DNA of 64,000 nucleotides from Acetatifactor sp. (GTDB lineage: Bacteria; Bacillota; Clostridia; Lachnospirales; Lachnospiraceae), in the NCBI GenBank assembly GCA_016290775.1, contig JAEEVF010000001.1, positions 496,001 through 560,000 of the forward strand, read 5' to 3'. Within the stretch, counting starts at the first letter, position 1. Every line of letters starts with the position of its first letter. The translations under genes and the position numbers were made by a program. Positions 41,647-51,299 of the stretch are shown piece after piece. The notes under the pieces were generated by a model. The model saw nothing but the letters and a program-made list of their open reading frames with translations, made no database searches and was not told the origin of the DNA.

Positions 41647-43563
41647 ATGAAAAGATATCGCAAACGGAATTATGGATATTTCTTTCGAAAGCATTTCTTT
41701 GCGGCGTTTGTTTTGTGGTTCGTGGTGATGTATGTGTTCTTGCAGATCTGCTTTCTTGTGATCTTTGAAAAGGAAAAGCAGAAGACAGCTGTCAATTTCT
41801 ATGAAGGCATGGAGAAGATCCAATACCTTGTTAGTGACAAAGCCCTGATGGACGTTGAGGCAGAAGTGACACGGGCGCTTGAGGAGATGAGTCGTGCCGG
41901 GAATCTAGGCAATCACACTTATTTGGACGGAGGAGTGGGCTCCCTCTTGAGCGTCCGCTTGAATGATTTTGAAGAACATTTTTTCTATATCTCCGGTCTA
42001 GGGATGGATGGAGAAGGAAACACCCTTATTAGTGGCCTTGGGACAGGATGCGGCTTCGTTCAAAATACGAATGGCGGCGAGGTGGTTCTTGAGACGGGAC
42101 ATGGAAACGAGCTATATGTTCTTCATCTGATCAATAAGTATTTGGAATCTGATTCCATGTATAGTAAATCAGTTGTCTATAGGTATGAATATGAAAACGT
42201 TCTATACTGTGACAAGGCACTTGTGGATCCTTATTTGGATACGCTAGAGCAGATCAAGGAAAAATGGTGGGAGCAGTACAAAGCAGAAGAACCTGATGCA
42301 TTAAAAAGGTATTTTCGTTGGCAATTAGATGAGTTTTACGTAAAAGGGGATCGTTTTTATCCGGCAAAGGCTTCGCTCTATTATTTCGCTTCTGCAACCA
42401 ATTACACAATCTTGCCCGATGACGCAGACATAACGCTAGTTGAGACTTATGTTTCAGAGCCAAAAGATCTTTCCGGGTATACGCTTTATAAGTGCGATCC
42501 GAAGGTGGAGGCTGCTATCTTTATAAATATCAACAGCGGATCAACTTATACGGGGACTGAAGCGTGGCATCCTGATGACTTATATCGGCAGAATGCGCTT
42601 TCAGAGATTGCCTCGGCGAGGATCGAGGGTCGGGCCAGTGACCTAGGCGGCGGATTTCTTTCTGGAAATCCTTTGACCTATTTCCTGAATGGCGAGATGA
42701 AGTTTGTAAGGACGGCGTTTCTCCAAGATGCAGAGGGGCAAAGATATAAGGTCAGCGTTTACCAGAACATGTCAAAGCTGTTCCAAGGAAACCTTTACTT
42801 TGTCATGTGTTGGGCCATCTGGTATGGGCTGTTCTTCTTCCTGCTTTCAGTGATCACGTCTTACTTACATTACCTGAAAAACCGACATGTCTTCATGACG
42901 CAGGAATATCGCAACATCCTCATGGATTCCATGGCGCATGACTTAAAATCGCCGCTCATGGCAATCGGCGGTTATGCGGAAAACCTAAAGGATCATATGA
43001 ACGACGAGAAGCGTGACCACTATGCTGATGAGATTCAAAAGAGCGTTGGATATATGAACGACGTCGTCATGAAGAATTTAGAGCTTCTCAAGTTCGACAA
43101 GGAGCACAAAAAGCTCGTCCGAAAGAGCGTTAACGTGCGAGAAGTCTTTGAAGAAGCCTTTGAACGCTATCAGGACTTGTTGGACGAGAAAAAGCAAAAG
43201 CTTTCGATCGAAGGAGAGCTCACTGCGAAGGGTGACGAGGAGCTTTTGAAAAAGGTGGCGGAAAACTTGGTTACGAATTGCGTAAGATACACGACGGAAG
43301 GCGGAAATATCGCCTTAAAGCTTGAGAAGCATGGCTTCACGCTTGAAAACGAAACGCAGATTGAATATCAGGGATCCTTAAAGCGCCTTTGGGAGCCTTT
43401 CGTACGCGGCGAAGACAGCAGGACGGGGCGCGGAACGGGCCTTGGCCTCGCAATCGTGGCGCATATCCTCGATCGGCATTCGTGGAAATATAAATTAGTA
43501 TATGACAAAGTAAAGAAGACCTTTGCCTGCGTGGTAAAGATCCCTTGCGGCATTCTTTTCTAG
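41647..43563 (+). CDS. Sensor histidine kinase with a large extracellular domain
   Basis: The 638-residue kinase has membrane segments at about 18-38 and 385-410, enclosing a roughly 340-residue external sensor region without a recognised fold. The phosphoacceptor is His431 in MAHDLKSPL. ATP-binding motifs are NLVTNCVRYT (N box) and GRGTGLGLAIV (G box). The large sensor sets it apart from the short BceS-type kinases that usually accompany peptide-antibiotic exporters. Confidence 0.93.
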   Translation: MKRYRKRNYGYFFRKHFFAAFVLWFVVMYVFLQICFLVIFEKEKQKTAVNFYEGMEKIQYLVSDKALMDVEAEVTRALEEMSRAGNLGNHTYLDGGVGSLLSVRLNDFEEHFFYISGLGMDGEGNTLISGLGTGCGFVQNTNGGEVVLETGHGNELYVLHLINKYLESDSMYSKSVVYRYEYENVLYCDKALVDPYLDTLEQIKEKWWEQYKAEEPDALKRYFRWQLDEFYVKGDRFYPAKASLYYFASATNYTILPDDADITLVETYVSEPKDLSGYTLYKCDPKVEAAIFININSGSTYTGTEAWHPDDLYRQNALSEIASARIEGRASDLGGGFLSGNPLTYFLNGEMKFVRTAFLQDAEGQRYKVSVYQNMSKLFQGNLYFVMCWAIWYGLFFFLLSVITSYLHYLKNRHVFMTQEYRNILMDSMAHDLKSPLMAIGGYAENLKDHMNDEKRDHYADEIQKSVGYMNDVVMKNLELLKFDKEHKKLVRKSVNVREVFEEAFERYQDLLDEKKQKLSIEGELTAKGDEELLKKVAENLVTNCVRYTTEGGNIALKLEKHGFTLENETQIEYQGSLKRLWEPFVRGEDSRTGRGTGLGLAIVAHILDRHSWKYKLVYDKVKKTFACVVKIPCGILF

Positions 43564-43596
43564 AGGTTCAAAGTTTCTTGTAAAAGCATAAAAAAA

Positions 43597-43647
43597 TGGC
43601 GTTTCCCGTGACAAGTTTTGAAAATGTCACCGAAACGTCATTTTTTT
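43597..43647 (+). terminator. Terminator and promoter-proximal palindrome before the ABC operon
   Basis: TGGCGTTTCCCGTGACA at 43597-43613 faces TGTCACCGAAACGTCA at 43625-43640, then seven T. The inner GTGACA/TGTCAC pair could also be a response-regulator site, since it lies just upstream of a -10 box. Confidence 0.8.
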
Positions 43648-43648
43648 A

Positions 43649-43657
43649 TGTTACGAT
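43649..43657 (+). promoter_or_regulatory. Extended -10 promoter of the ABC exporter operon
   Basis: TGTTACGAT follows the terminator T-tract. A missing -35 hexamer would fit a promoter that depends on an activator bound to the upstream palindrome. Confidence 0.45.
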
Positions 43658-43724
43658 GAGAACGATGAAAGCTGGAACTAGAGTTTCAGCAAGGCGATGC
43701 AGGAGTAAAAAGGAGAGGAAATTC

Positions 43725-44459
43725 ATGGAAATCTTAAGGACGGAGAATCTTTGCAAGACCTATGGAAAGGACGATAATGCAGTTCAGGCCGTGAAGGACG
43801 CAAACATCATGATCGAAAAGGGCGAGTTTGTTGCAGTGGTCGGGAGTTCCGGTAGCGGCAAATCCACGCTAATGCACATGCTTGGAGGAGTTGACAGACC
43901 GACCTCGGGCAAGGTGTTTGTGGAGAATGAGGATATCTACGCCATGAATGACGATCGCCTTGCGGTTTTCAGAAGAAGGCAGGTCGGACTGATCTACCAG
44001 TTTTACAATCTGATCCCCGTGCTGAACGTGGAGGAGAATATCACGCTGCCATGCGAACTGGATGGAAAGGAAGTGGACAAGGCGCTTCTTGAAGAGCTTC
44101 TTGGAACCCTTGGCCTGGACAAAGTGCGCATGCACTTGCCAAACGAGCTTTCCGGCGGTCAGCAGCAAAGGGTTGCCATTGGAAGATCCCTCATTACGCG
44201 TCCCGCGATCCTGCTTGCGGACGAGCCGACAGGAAATCTTGACACCAAAAACGGCAATGAGATCATGGAGCTTTTGAAGGCATCGAATCGAAAGTATAAA
44301 CAGACCATTATTATGATCACGCACAATTTGGAGCTTGCCAAGCAGGCAGATCGGATCCTTGTCATGGAAGATGGTATGGTACGGGAGAGCGGGAGCGTAA
44401 AAGCCGCGGAAAGTGCACAGGCGCAAGAAGCAGAGGAAACTGAGAACGCGCAGGCTTAA
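43725..44459 (+). CDS. ABC exporter ATP-binding protein (MacB/BceA type)
   Basis: The 244-residue ATPase has Walker A SSGSGKSTL, signature LSGGQQQRVAIGR and Walker B ILLADEPTGNLD, the last typical of the MacB/LolD/BceA group that drives FtsX-type permeases. The last 25 residues are an Ala/Glu/Gln-rich tail. GGAGAGGA sets the start at 43725; the open frame continues upstream through the terminator and was trimmed. It precedes two permease genes. Confidence 0.95.
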   Translation: MEILRTENLCKTYGKDDNAVQAVKDANIMIEKGEFVAVVGSSGSGKSTLMHMLGGVDRPTSGKVFVENEDIYAMNDDRLAVFRRRQVGLIYQFYNLIPVLNVEENITLPCELDGKEVDKALLEELLGTLGLDKVRMHLPNELSGGQQQRVAIGRSLITRPAILLADEPTGNLDTKNGNEIMELLKASNRKYKQTIIMITHNLELAKQADRILVMEDGMVRESGSVKAAESAQAQEAEETENAQA

Positions 44460-44475
44460 ATAAGGGGACGACATT

Positions 44476-47088
44476 GTGAAAACATTATGGAAATGCTGTA
44501 TTAGGTCATTAAAAGAGAATAAGGCAAGAACCATCGTGACGATCCTTGGCGTTACCATGGCGACGGTTCTCATCACGACCCTCGCCTGTATCGGAACCAG
44601 CATCCTTGCCTCGGTTGTACAGTTCTTAAAATCCGCTGATGGAACTGCACATGAGACCTATATTGGCGTGGAGCAGGAGAACCTCAAGTACTTTCTTAAT
44701 AATCAAAGCTTTGAAGAAATCTGGCTGAAAAAGGATCTGGATTACTTTCGCATCGACTTAGAAGATGATAATGGATTTAAGTACATCATTGGCCTAATCG
44801 GTGCGGAGGAAGGCTGGTTTGAGGCGCAGGGTCTTAAACTTGTAGAAGGAAGGTTCGCTGAACGCGAAAATGAGATTGTTTTGCCGAAAAAAATCCGTTC
44901 ATCCCTGGGATGCGACATTCGTGTAGGAGATAAGATCACGGAACGCTCTGGAAAAGCAGAAAGATCGTTGTTTGTCGTAGGCTTTGTGGATGAAACAGAC
45001 ATTCAACTAGTCTATGAAAGTGATCCTCTCTGGGCTTATCATTTGAATTCGGTTCTTGATGAAGAAAGCGATGAGGTTTGGCAAAGATATTTCATTATTG
45101 AAGCATACACCTATTGGAACGGGGATTCCAATGAGGCAGGAGCTTATGACGTTAGCGTTCGCTATAAGAAATCTGCCTTGTACCGTCGCGATGAGATCGC
45201 AGCATCTCTTATGGACGTTCCGCAGGAGCTATATGAGAAAGCATATAAGAATCCTTATGCTTTCATGACGAACATTGGTAGAGAGGAAAATGCGAAGCTA
45301 CACTCCAGAGTCGCTGGATTCGACCAAAACGAGTTGTTGGAATCATTGGAGGGCCTAAGTCCATTTCATTTGACGCAGGCGACCGTTTGGATCATTGCTT
45401 TTTCTGAGGTGATCTTCCTGTTTTTTGTTCTTGCCGGAGTGTTTTGCATCAATAACAGTTTTGACATTTCCATCACGGAAAGGATCCGTTTTTACGGAAT
45501 GATCAGTTCCGTTGGCTCAACAAAGAGACAACGCAGGATGATCGTCTGGATGGAAGCATTTGTCATCGGTGTGTTTGGCATTCCCTTAGGCATTTTGCTT
45601 GGTGTGGCATTATCGTTTGGGCTGGTAAGGGTTGTGGATATTGCATGCCAGTATTTTATGCCTTCGCTTCAGTTCCGCATGATCTTTCGAGTTGCATGGT
45701 GGGCAATCCTGATCGCTGTTTTCCAAGCAGTACTCATGATCGCATTGTCAGCAATGGAATCAGCCTTTCGGGCGGCCAAGATCTCACCCATCGAAGCCAT
45801 AAGATCCAATGATACGATAAGCCGGAATATTGCGCTGAAAAAGAAGCAAAGAAAGACGCCGAGGTTCATGAAAAAGATCTTCGGCGTGGGCGGAGGAGTT
45901 GCTTGGCAGAATTTCAGGAGATCTAAAGTGAAATACCGCGCGACCATTGTTTCGATCGCGGTCAGCATGGCATTCCTTCTCGGCATGACGTTTATTCCTT
46001 TTTTGTTCCGCTTTCTGGAGGGAGATTTCCAGTTGGAATATGGTGGAATGAATTATCAGGTTCAGGTTCAAATCGACCATTCCGCCGGATATGAGAAGAT
46101 CAAGGAACTAGAAACTTGGGATGGCGTAACGAAATGCATAATCAAAAGAAATAGTTTTCCCGCATACGAAACAATAGATTCGGAAAACGAAGAGAATGAT
46201 GTTCCAAGACGCATCATTTATGTTGAAACATGGGACGATAAGACCTTTGAACAGATCTGTAAGGAAAATAATATCGATTCTCATAGTGCCATTGATAAAG
46301 GCTTGATCTCAAAAAGAAACAAGTATTTGAGTGTTGGAGAAATCTTTGTTGGAGAGAAAAACAATAGCTTTAAAGTAAGACAAGGCATTCCTGGAGTTCC
46401 ATTTAGCATTGAGATTGCAGGAGAAATTGATGCTGGAAGTATTCCGGACTATTTCACGGAATATGATGGCGTGATCGTAAGCGAAAGCTGGATCAGAGCG
46501 CATGAAAACCTGATCGACGGAAAGGCAACGGGATATTTTACGTGTAAGGATGCGAATGCTTTTTGTGAAGCTGTGGAGAAGGAAGATATTTTGGGCGCAT
46601 CTTTCATGAACTACAATGAGGTTTATCAAATGACCCAGCTTTTTAAGGTCATCATTTACATGTTCATGATCGGTTTCCTGTTTCTTGTAATTGCGATCGG
46701 AACGACCAATGTGATCAATGCAATCAATTCCAACATGGAAATGCGCGCTTCGGAGTTCGCAAAGCTTCGTGCCGTCGGCATGACGAGAAAACAGTTCCGT
46801 GGCATGATCTTTGCAGAAGGCATTTTCATCGCAATAAAGGGATTGTTTTGGGGATATCTTTTCGGCTGTGGCATCTATTATGTCCTTCACAGACTTTTTG
46901 TGGAAAGCTCAGACATGTTGTTTGCGGATCCATATTACAGAGTGCTTTTGGAATTCCACCTTCCGATCGGGCAGATGCTTGCAGGCGCCGCCGTTGTCGT
47001 GCTATTGCTTTACCTGGTTTTGAATGCGCATGTCAAAAAAGTGGAAAAAAGAAATATCATTGAAACAATTCGTAATGAAAACATCTAG
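44476..47088 (+). CDS. ABC exporter permease, FtsX family, first copy
   Basis: The 870-residue protein begins at a GTG with LWKCCIRSLKENKARTIVTILG, which continues into the first membrane helix. A large external domain follows, then membrane helices near 310-430, a second external domain, and three C-terminal helices: two FtsX domains in one chain. With the ATPase it would form a mechanotransmission-type exporter for peptides, lipids or drugs; the substrate is not readable. The N-terminus is nearly identical in pattern to that of the next gene. Confidence 0.88.
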   Translation: MKTLWKCCIRSLKENKARTIVTILGVTMATVLITTLACIGTSILASVVQFLKSADGTAHETYIGVEQENLKYFLNNQSFEEIWLKKDLDYFRIDLEDDNGFKYIIGLIGAEEGWFEAQGLKLVEGRFAERENEIVLPKKIRSSLGCDIRVGDKITERSGKAERSLFVVGFVDETDIQLVYESDPLWAYHLNSVLDEESDEVWQRYFIIEAYTYWNGDSNEAGAYDVSVRYKKSALYRRDEIAASLMDVPQELYEKAYKNPYAFMTNIGREENAKLHSRVAGFDQNELLESLEGLSPFHLTQATVWIIAFSEVIFLFFVLAGVFCINNSFDISITERIRFYGMISSVGSTKRQRRMIVWMEAFVIGVFGIPLGILLGVALSFGLVRVVDIACQYFMPSLQFRMIFRVAWWAILIAVFQAVLMIALSAMESAFRAAKISPIEAIRSNDTISRNIALKKKQRKTPRFMKKIFGVGGGVAWQNFRRSKVKYRATIVSIAVSMAFLLGMTFIPFLFRFLEGDFQLEYGGMNYQVQVQIDHSAGYEKIKELETWDGVTKCIIKRNSFPAYETIDSENEENDVPRRIIYVETWDDKTFEQICKENNIDSHSAIDKGLISKRNKYLSVGEIFVGEKNNSFKVRQGIPGVPFSIEIAGEIDAGSIPDYFTEYDGVIVSESWIRAHENLIDGKATGYFTCKDANAFCEAVEKEDILGASFMNYNEVYQMTQLFKVIIYMFMIGFLFLVIAIGTTNVINAINSNMEMRASEFAKLRAVGMTRKQFRGMIFAEGIFIAIKGLFWGYLFGCGIYYVLHRLFVESSDMLFADPYYRVLLEFHLPIGQMLAGAAVVVLLLYLVLNAHVKKVEKRNIIETIRNENI

Positions 47089-47123
47089 ATTAGTGGTAAG
47101 CCTGTCATGCAGGGAGGAGCGGC

Positions 47124-49934
47124 ATGAACGTTTTATGGAAATGCTGTAAGCGCAATCTAAAAGAAAATAAAAATCGCACGATCGTGACCATCCTCGGCGT
47201 TGCACTGGCGACGGGGCTGATCACGGCTGTAGCATGTCTTGGCGTGAGCCTTCTTGCGAGTTATACGGAATACCTCAAAAATACGGAAGGCGACGCGCAC
47301 GTGATCTTTCAAGGCGTTTCGGGAAAGGACCTAAAGCGCTTTATGAACAATCAGAGCGTGGATCAGGTTTGGATCGCACGCAGGGAAGGCTATGCAAGCA
47401 TAGAAGACCAAAGAATAACGAACGCGAGAAGCTTTATCGAATTGGAGGCAGTCTCGCCGGAGTGGCTTGCGCATCATGATAACGGCACGGAGCTTGTGAA
47501 AGGCAGAATGCCGGAAAAGGATCATGAAATCGCCTTGGACCGGAGGCTTCGCACGGAGCTGAAGCAGAAGCTCCAGATTGGGGATGAGATCACGCTGACG
47601 GTGGGAGAGCGAACCTTGAATGGTCAGAAGGTCCGTCTTGGAACAGCCTACAACAAAGAAGAAGTGCTTCAGCCCAAGTTCGAGAAAACCTATGTGATCG
47701 TTGGCTTCACGGATGGAGAAGCCGGCAGCATGTCTATGCACATGCGGCGGGAAAGACAATTCTACTCCCACACTTACAAGGCATATACCTATCTCTCCCC
47801 GGATGACCTGCAAAAGGAAGTGGAGTCACCGGATGAGGAGCAGTTCTACGATGTTTCCATTCGATATAAAAAGGCTGCCTTGAAGGATCAGGAGGAACTG
47901 ACCGCAGGGCTTCTTGGCGTCTCGACAGAGCTTTACAAAAAGGTTTGGATCAACTATTGGAAGCAGAGTCCGACTGCCGAGGAACTCCTTGCGGCGACTG
48001 AGGTTGCGAAGGACGTAGCTGCGAAGGACGATGCCTTCGGTTTAATGCATTTGGAGAGCGGACAGATCATCAACCAACAAACCTATGAAATGATCTATCT
48101 GCTCGCGCTGGTATTTCTCATTTTGATGTACGCCGGAGTCTTCTGCATCAATAACAGCTTTGACTTGACCTTTACGGAGCGCGTGCGCTTTTACGGTCTG
48201 ATGTCATCGATCGGCACGACAAAGCGCCAGCGCCGAAAGCTCGTGCTGTTTGAAGGCGTGGTGATCGGCGCGTATGGTATTCCGCTTGGGCTTCTCATAG
48301 GAATACTCTTTACTTTTATATTGGTTCGTCTGACGAATCTGATTCTTTTGATGGTTGGCAACGTGTCGCAGTTTCACATGGTATTTCGCGTGAACCTGAC
48401 CGCGTTTGCATTGGGAGCGGCGGTTTCAGCTCTGATGATCTTCCTTTCGGCATGGGAGTCGGCCGTACGTGCCTCAAAGGTTTCGCCCATCGCCGCGATA
48501 AGGTCCAATGAAGAGATCAAGTCCGGGAAGGCGAAAGCAAAGGGGAAACGGAGTTCGAATTCCAAAAAAGAAAAGCAAAAAAAACACTCGAAGCTCATCA
48601 AAAAACTGTTTGGCGTGAGTGGCTCCATGGCCCTTCGAAATTACGAGCGCGCGAAGATCAAATATCGCGCATCCGTCACTTCGATCGCACTGAGCATTAC
48701 GCTGTTTTTAGGGATCAGCTTCATTACAACGGTGTACGCGCAGGGAAAGGATTCCATCTGGGAGGAGACAAACTGTCAGCTGAAGGTATATGTCAGTGAT
48801 GAAGTGGGGCGTACTGGAATGTTTGACACCCTGAAAAACATCACGGAAGGCGTGGACGGCGTCACAAGAGCGGAGTTCAGCTTTATGATCCCGCTCATAA
48901 TAGGAGATGAGATGAACATTCCCTGGCTGCCGGGAAAGCCCGCGGAATATATGCCATCCAGTAGAGTGGCCTTTCTCTATGTTTTAGATGAGGAGAGTTT
49001 TAAGCTGCACTGCGAGAAGTCCGGAGTCGACTATGAGGAAGCGAGGGGCAAGGGGATTGCCAACTGTGCCGAGGTCCTTTACGTCCCCTGGAAGAATGCG
49101 CCTATGCTCAAGGACAGAGTTGAGACGGGTGAGAGCTTCGCGGCTTTTCAAAAGGGAGACCTGTTTCAATGCTATTATCACTACTACACAAAGATTGAAG
49201 AGGAGAATGAAAATAGCCTTGGCGGTAAGTGGGAAGAGCACCGTGTCCCGACGGAAGTAGAGATTGCGGGACAGGCGGATGACGTATTTGCACTCGTGGA
49301 CGTGGAGCCGTATGGATGCGTTACCGTTTACGTCGGAGAATCCTGGCTTGCGGAGCATCCTGAGGTTTCAGAGATGGGGAACAACTTTAGCGTGCAGGGA
49401 TGTTATCTGGCTGATGACGTAAACGCTCTTGAGGAAGCGCTTGTCGAGGCTGACATTATGGGCGCAGAGATCGATAACTTTGACAAGGAATATCGCAAAT
49501 TGTTATATACCGAGATCCTGATCAAAATGTTCCTTTGCAGCTTTATGTTTATCATTTCGATGATCGGGATCACGAACGTCATCAATGCCATCGGAACAAA
49601 CATGGAGCTTCGTTCCCACGAGTTTGCAAGACTTCGGTCCATTGGCATGACGGGCGGGCAGCTCAGGCAAATGGTGCGCGCTGAGATGCTGATCCTTGGC
49701 GGCAAGGGCATGCTTTACGGCGTTCTCATCGGTACGGGCATTTCCTACGCGCTTTATCGCTTCCTTTGGGAGAGCAGCGACAAATCCTTTGATTTCGCAT
49801 TCCGCGTGCCTGTGTTAGAGATCGCAATCAGTATCGCGTTTGTGAGCATTCTTCTTGCCATCATCACGGAACGACGCATTCGGAAAATGGAGCGCAGAAA
49901 CATTGTGGAAACGCTTCGAAATGAAAACCAGTAG
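47124..49934 (+). CDS. ABC exporter permease, FtsX family, second copy
   Basis: The 936-residue paralogue of the preceding permease opens LWKCCKRNLKENKNRTIVTILG and repeats the same layout, including GVFCINNSFD followed by ERVRFYGLMSSIGTTKRQRRK in the middle helix region. A Lys/Ser-rich cytoplasmic insert (KAKGKRSSNSKKEKQKKHSK) lies near residue 475. The two copies probably form a heterodimeric permease sharing one ATPase. The gene has a strong AGGGAGGAG ribosome-binding site. Confidence 0.88.
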   Translation: MNVLWKCCKRNLKENKNRTIVTILGVALATGLITAVACLGVSLLASYTEYLKNTEGDAHVIFQGVSGKDLKRFMNNQSVDQVWIARREGYASIEDQRITNARSFIELEAVSPEWLAHHDNGTELVKGRMPEKDHEIALDRRLRTELKQKLQIGDEITLTVGERTLNGQKVRLGTAYNKEEVLQPKFEKTYVIVGFTDGEAGSMSMHMRRERQFYSHTYKAYTYLSPDDLQKEVESPDEEQFYDVSIRYKKAALKDQEELTAGLLGVSTELYKKVWINYWKQSPTAEELLAATEVAKDVAAKDDAFGLMHLESGQIINQQTYEMIYLLALVFLILMYAGVFCINNSFDLTFTERVRFYGLMSSIGTTKRQRRKLVLFEGVVIGAYGIPLGLLIGILFTFILVRLTNLILLMVGNVSQFHMVFRVNLTAFALGAAVSALMIFLSAWESAVRASKVSPIAAIRSNEEIKSGKAKAKGKRSSNSKKEKQKKHSKLIKKLFGVSGSMALRNYERAKIKYRASVTSIALSITLFLGISFITTVYAQGKDSIWEETNCQLKVYVSDEVGRTGMFDTLKNITEGVDGVTRAEFSFMIPLIIGDEMNIPWLPGKPAEYMPSSRVAFLYVLDEESFKLHCEKSGVDYEEARGKGIANCAEVLYVPWKNAPMLKDRVETGESFAAFQKGDLFQCYYHYYTKIEEENENSLGGKWEEHRVPTEVEIAGQADDVFALVDVEPYGCVTVYVGESWLAEHPEVSEMGNNFSVQGCYLADDVNALEEALVEADIMGAEIDNFDKEYRKLLYTEILIKMFLCSFMFIISMIGITNVINAIGTNMELRSHEFARLRSIGMTGGQLRQMVRAEMLILGGKGMLYGVLIGTGISYALYRFLWESSDKSFDFAFRVPVLEIAISIAFVSILLAIITERRIRKMERRNIVETLRNENQ

Positions 49935-49944
49935 TTTCTTTGGG

Positions 49945-49973
49945 TTGCGAAAGGCACGCCGTTGCGGTATCAT
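49945..49973 (+). promoter_or_regulatory. Sigma-A-like promoter of the second two-component pair
   Basis: TTGCGA and TATCAT are separated by 17 bases, between the permease stop and the kinase start. Confidence 0.55.
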
Positions 49974-50011
49974 AAACATAATGAATGCCTTGTGCAAAGG
50001 AGCGACGTGAT

Positions 50012-51238
50012 ATGAGCGCATTTTGGAATAAAGACGTGAAACGGATCTTTTGGGGTCTCGCGCTGACCTGGATCATTGGCGGGGTTTTGATAAACCTCGC
50101 CTTTTTTCGATATCATGAAAGGATGAGGGCGGAGCAATATAGCGCTTACGCAGGGATCCTTGGTGAGATCAGGAAAGCATATCCGGAGGCACCCGAGGAA
50201 GAAATCATAAAGAGCCTTACACACACCGCGCCTTCGAAGGAGGGTGAGGACGTCCTTCGGCAATATGGCATTTTGAAGGACGGCGAGCTCTATAAAGGGC
50301 AAAGCCATGAGAGAAGCATGAGCATGCTCTGCGTGAACGGAATTTTTCTTTTTGCGGTTTTGATTTCTCTTGGGATTTTGATTTTGTTTTGGAAAAGAAG
50401 GAGTCAAAAGCTGCGCGAGCTTGGAAGCTATGTGGACCGCGTCAGTCACGGACATTATGAACTCGAGCTTCAAAAGAACCTGGAGGATGAGCTGAGCGGA
50501 CTTCGCAATGAGCTTTACAAGCTGACGGTGCTTTATAAGGAGCAGGCAGAGGCTGCACTCGCGGGAAAGGCCGCACTCGCGGACTCCGTGGCGAACATAT
50601 CGCATCAGCTAAAGACGCCGCTCACAAGCGCCGTGATCTTGACGGACAATCTTTTGGAATCGCCTGACATGGAGCTCAAAACGCGCACGAAATTCCTGCA
50701 GGAGGTCAGCAGACAGCTGGTCGGCATGAAGTGGCTTGTCATCTCGATGCTCAAGCTCTCGAGGCTGGATGCGGGCGTCGTGGAGCTGCAAAACGAAAGG
50801 GTCAGTCTTGGCGAGATCGCAAAGGAAGCCATGACGAATCTTGAGATGATGGCGCAGTGGAAGGAGATCTGTTTTGAGACAAGGCTGGAGGACGTGACCG
50901 TAAACGGCGACGGGAAATGGCTTTCGGAGGCACTCCAGAATATCATTAAGAATGCCATTGAGCACAGTCCGCAGGGCGGCGTGATCGAACTCGAATGCTC
51001 GGAGAATGACGTTTACGCGCAAATATCCGTGAGAGACCACGGCGAAGGGATTTCGGATCTGGATCAAAAGCATTTGTTTGAGCGGTTTTATCGCGCTTCA
51101 AAGGTGGAGAATGAAAACGTGGGGATCGGTCTTGCGCTCGCCAAGGAGATCGTGGAGCGTCAAAACGGCTCGATCACGGTGGATTCGGGCGAAAACGGGA
51201 CATGCTTTTACGTAAGGATCCTAAAGTATCAGGGATGA
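50012..51238 (+). CDS. Sensor histidine kinase
   Basis: The 408-residue kinase has membrane segments at about 15-35 and 110-130 with a short external loop, then a HAMP-like linker, the phosphoacceptor His198 in ISHQLKTPL, and ATP-binding motifs NIIKNAIEHS, DHGEGI and GIGLALAKEI. AAAGGAG sets the start at 50012, with an in-frame ATG at 49985 rejected. Its gene precedes that of its regulator, the reverse of the usual order and of the pair upstream. Confidence 0.94.
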   Translation: MSAFWNKDVKRIFWGLALTWIIGGVLINLAFFRYHERMRAEQYSAYAGILGEIRKAYPEAPEEEIIKSLTHTAPSKEGEDVLRQYGILKDGELYKGQSHERSMSMLCVNGIFLFAVLISLGILILFWKRRSQKLRELGSYVDRVSHGHYELELQKNLEDELSGLRNELYKLTVLYKEQAEAALAGKAALADSVANISHQLKTPLTSAVILTDNLLESPDMELKTRTKFLQEVSRQLVGMKWLVISMLKLSRLDAGVVELQNERVSLGEIAKEAMTNLEMMAQWKEICFETRLEDVTVNGDGKWLSEALQNIIKNAIEHSPQGGVIELECSENDVYAQISVRDHGEGISDLDQKHLFERFYRASKVENENVGIGLALAKEIVERQNGSITVDSGENGTCFYVRILKYQG

Positions 51239-51299
51239 CGATGGTATATTCGGACCTTGAGGATCGTAGTTGCGCTTGAGATGTGGGAGGAATACCGAA

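Noticed and set aside
43561..43724. N-terminal extension of the ABC ATPase from an ATG at 43596
   Set aside because: The extra 43 residues would be encoded by a terminator hairpin and promoter region, and a good ribosome-binding site supports the ATG at 43725.
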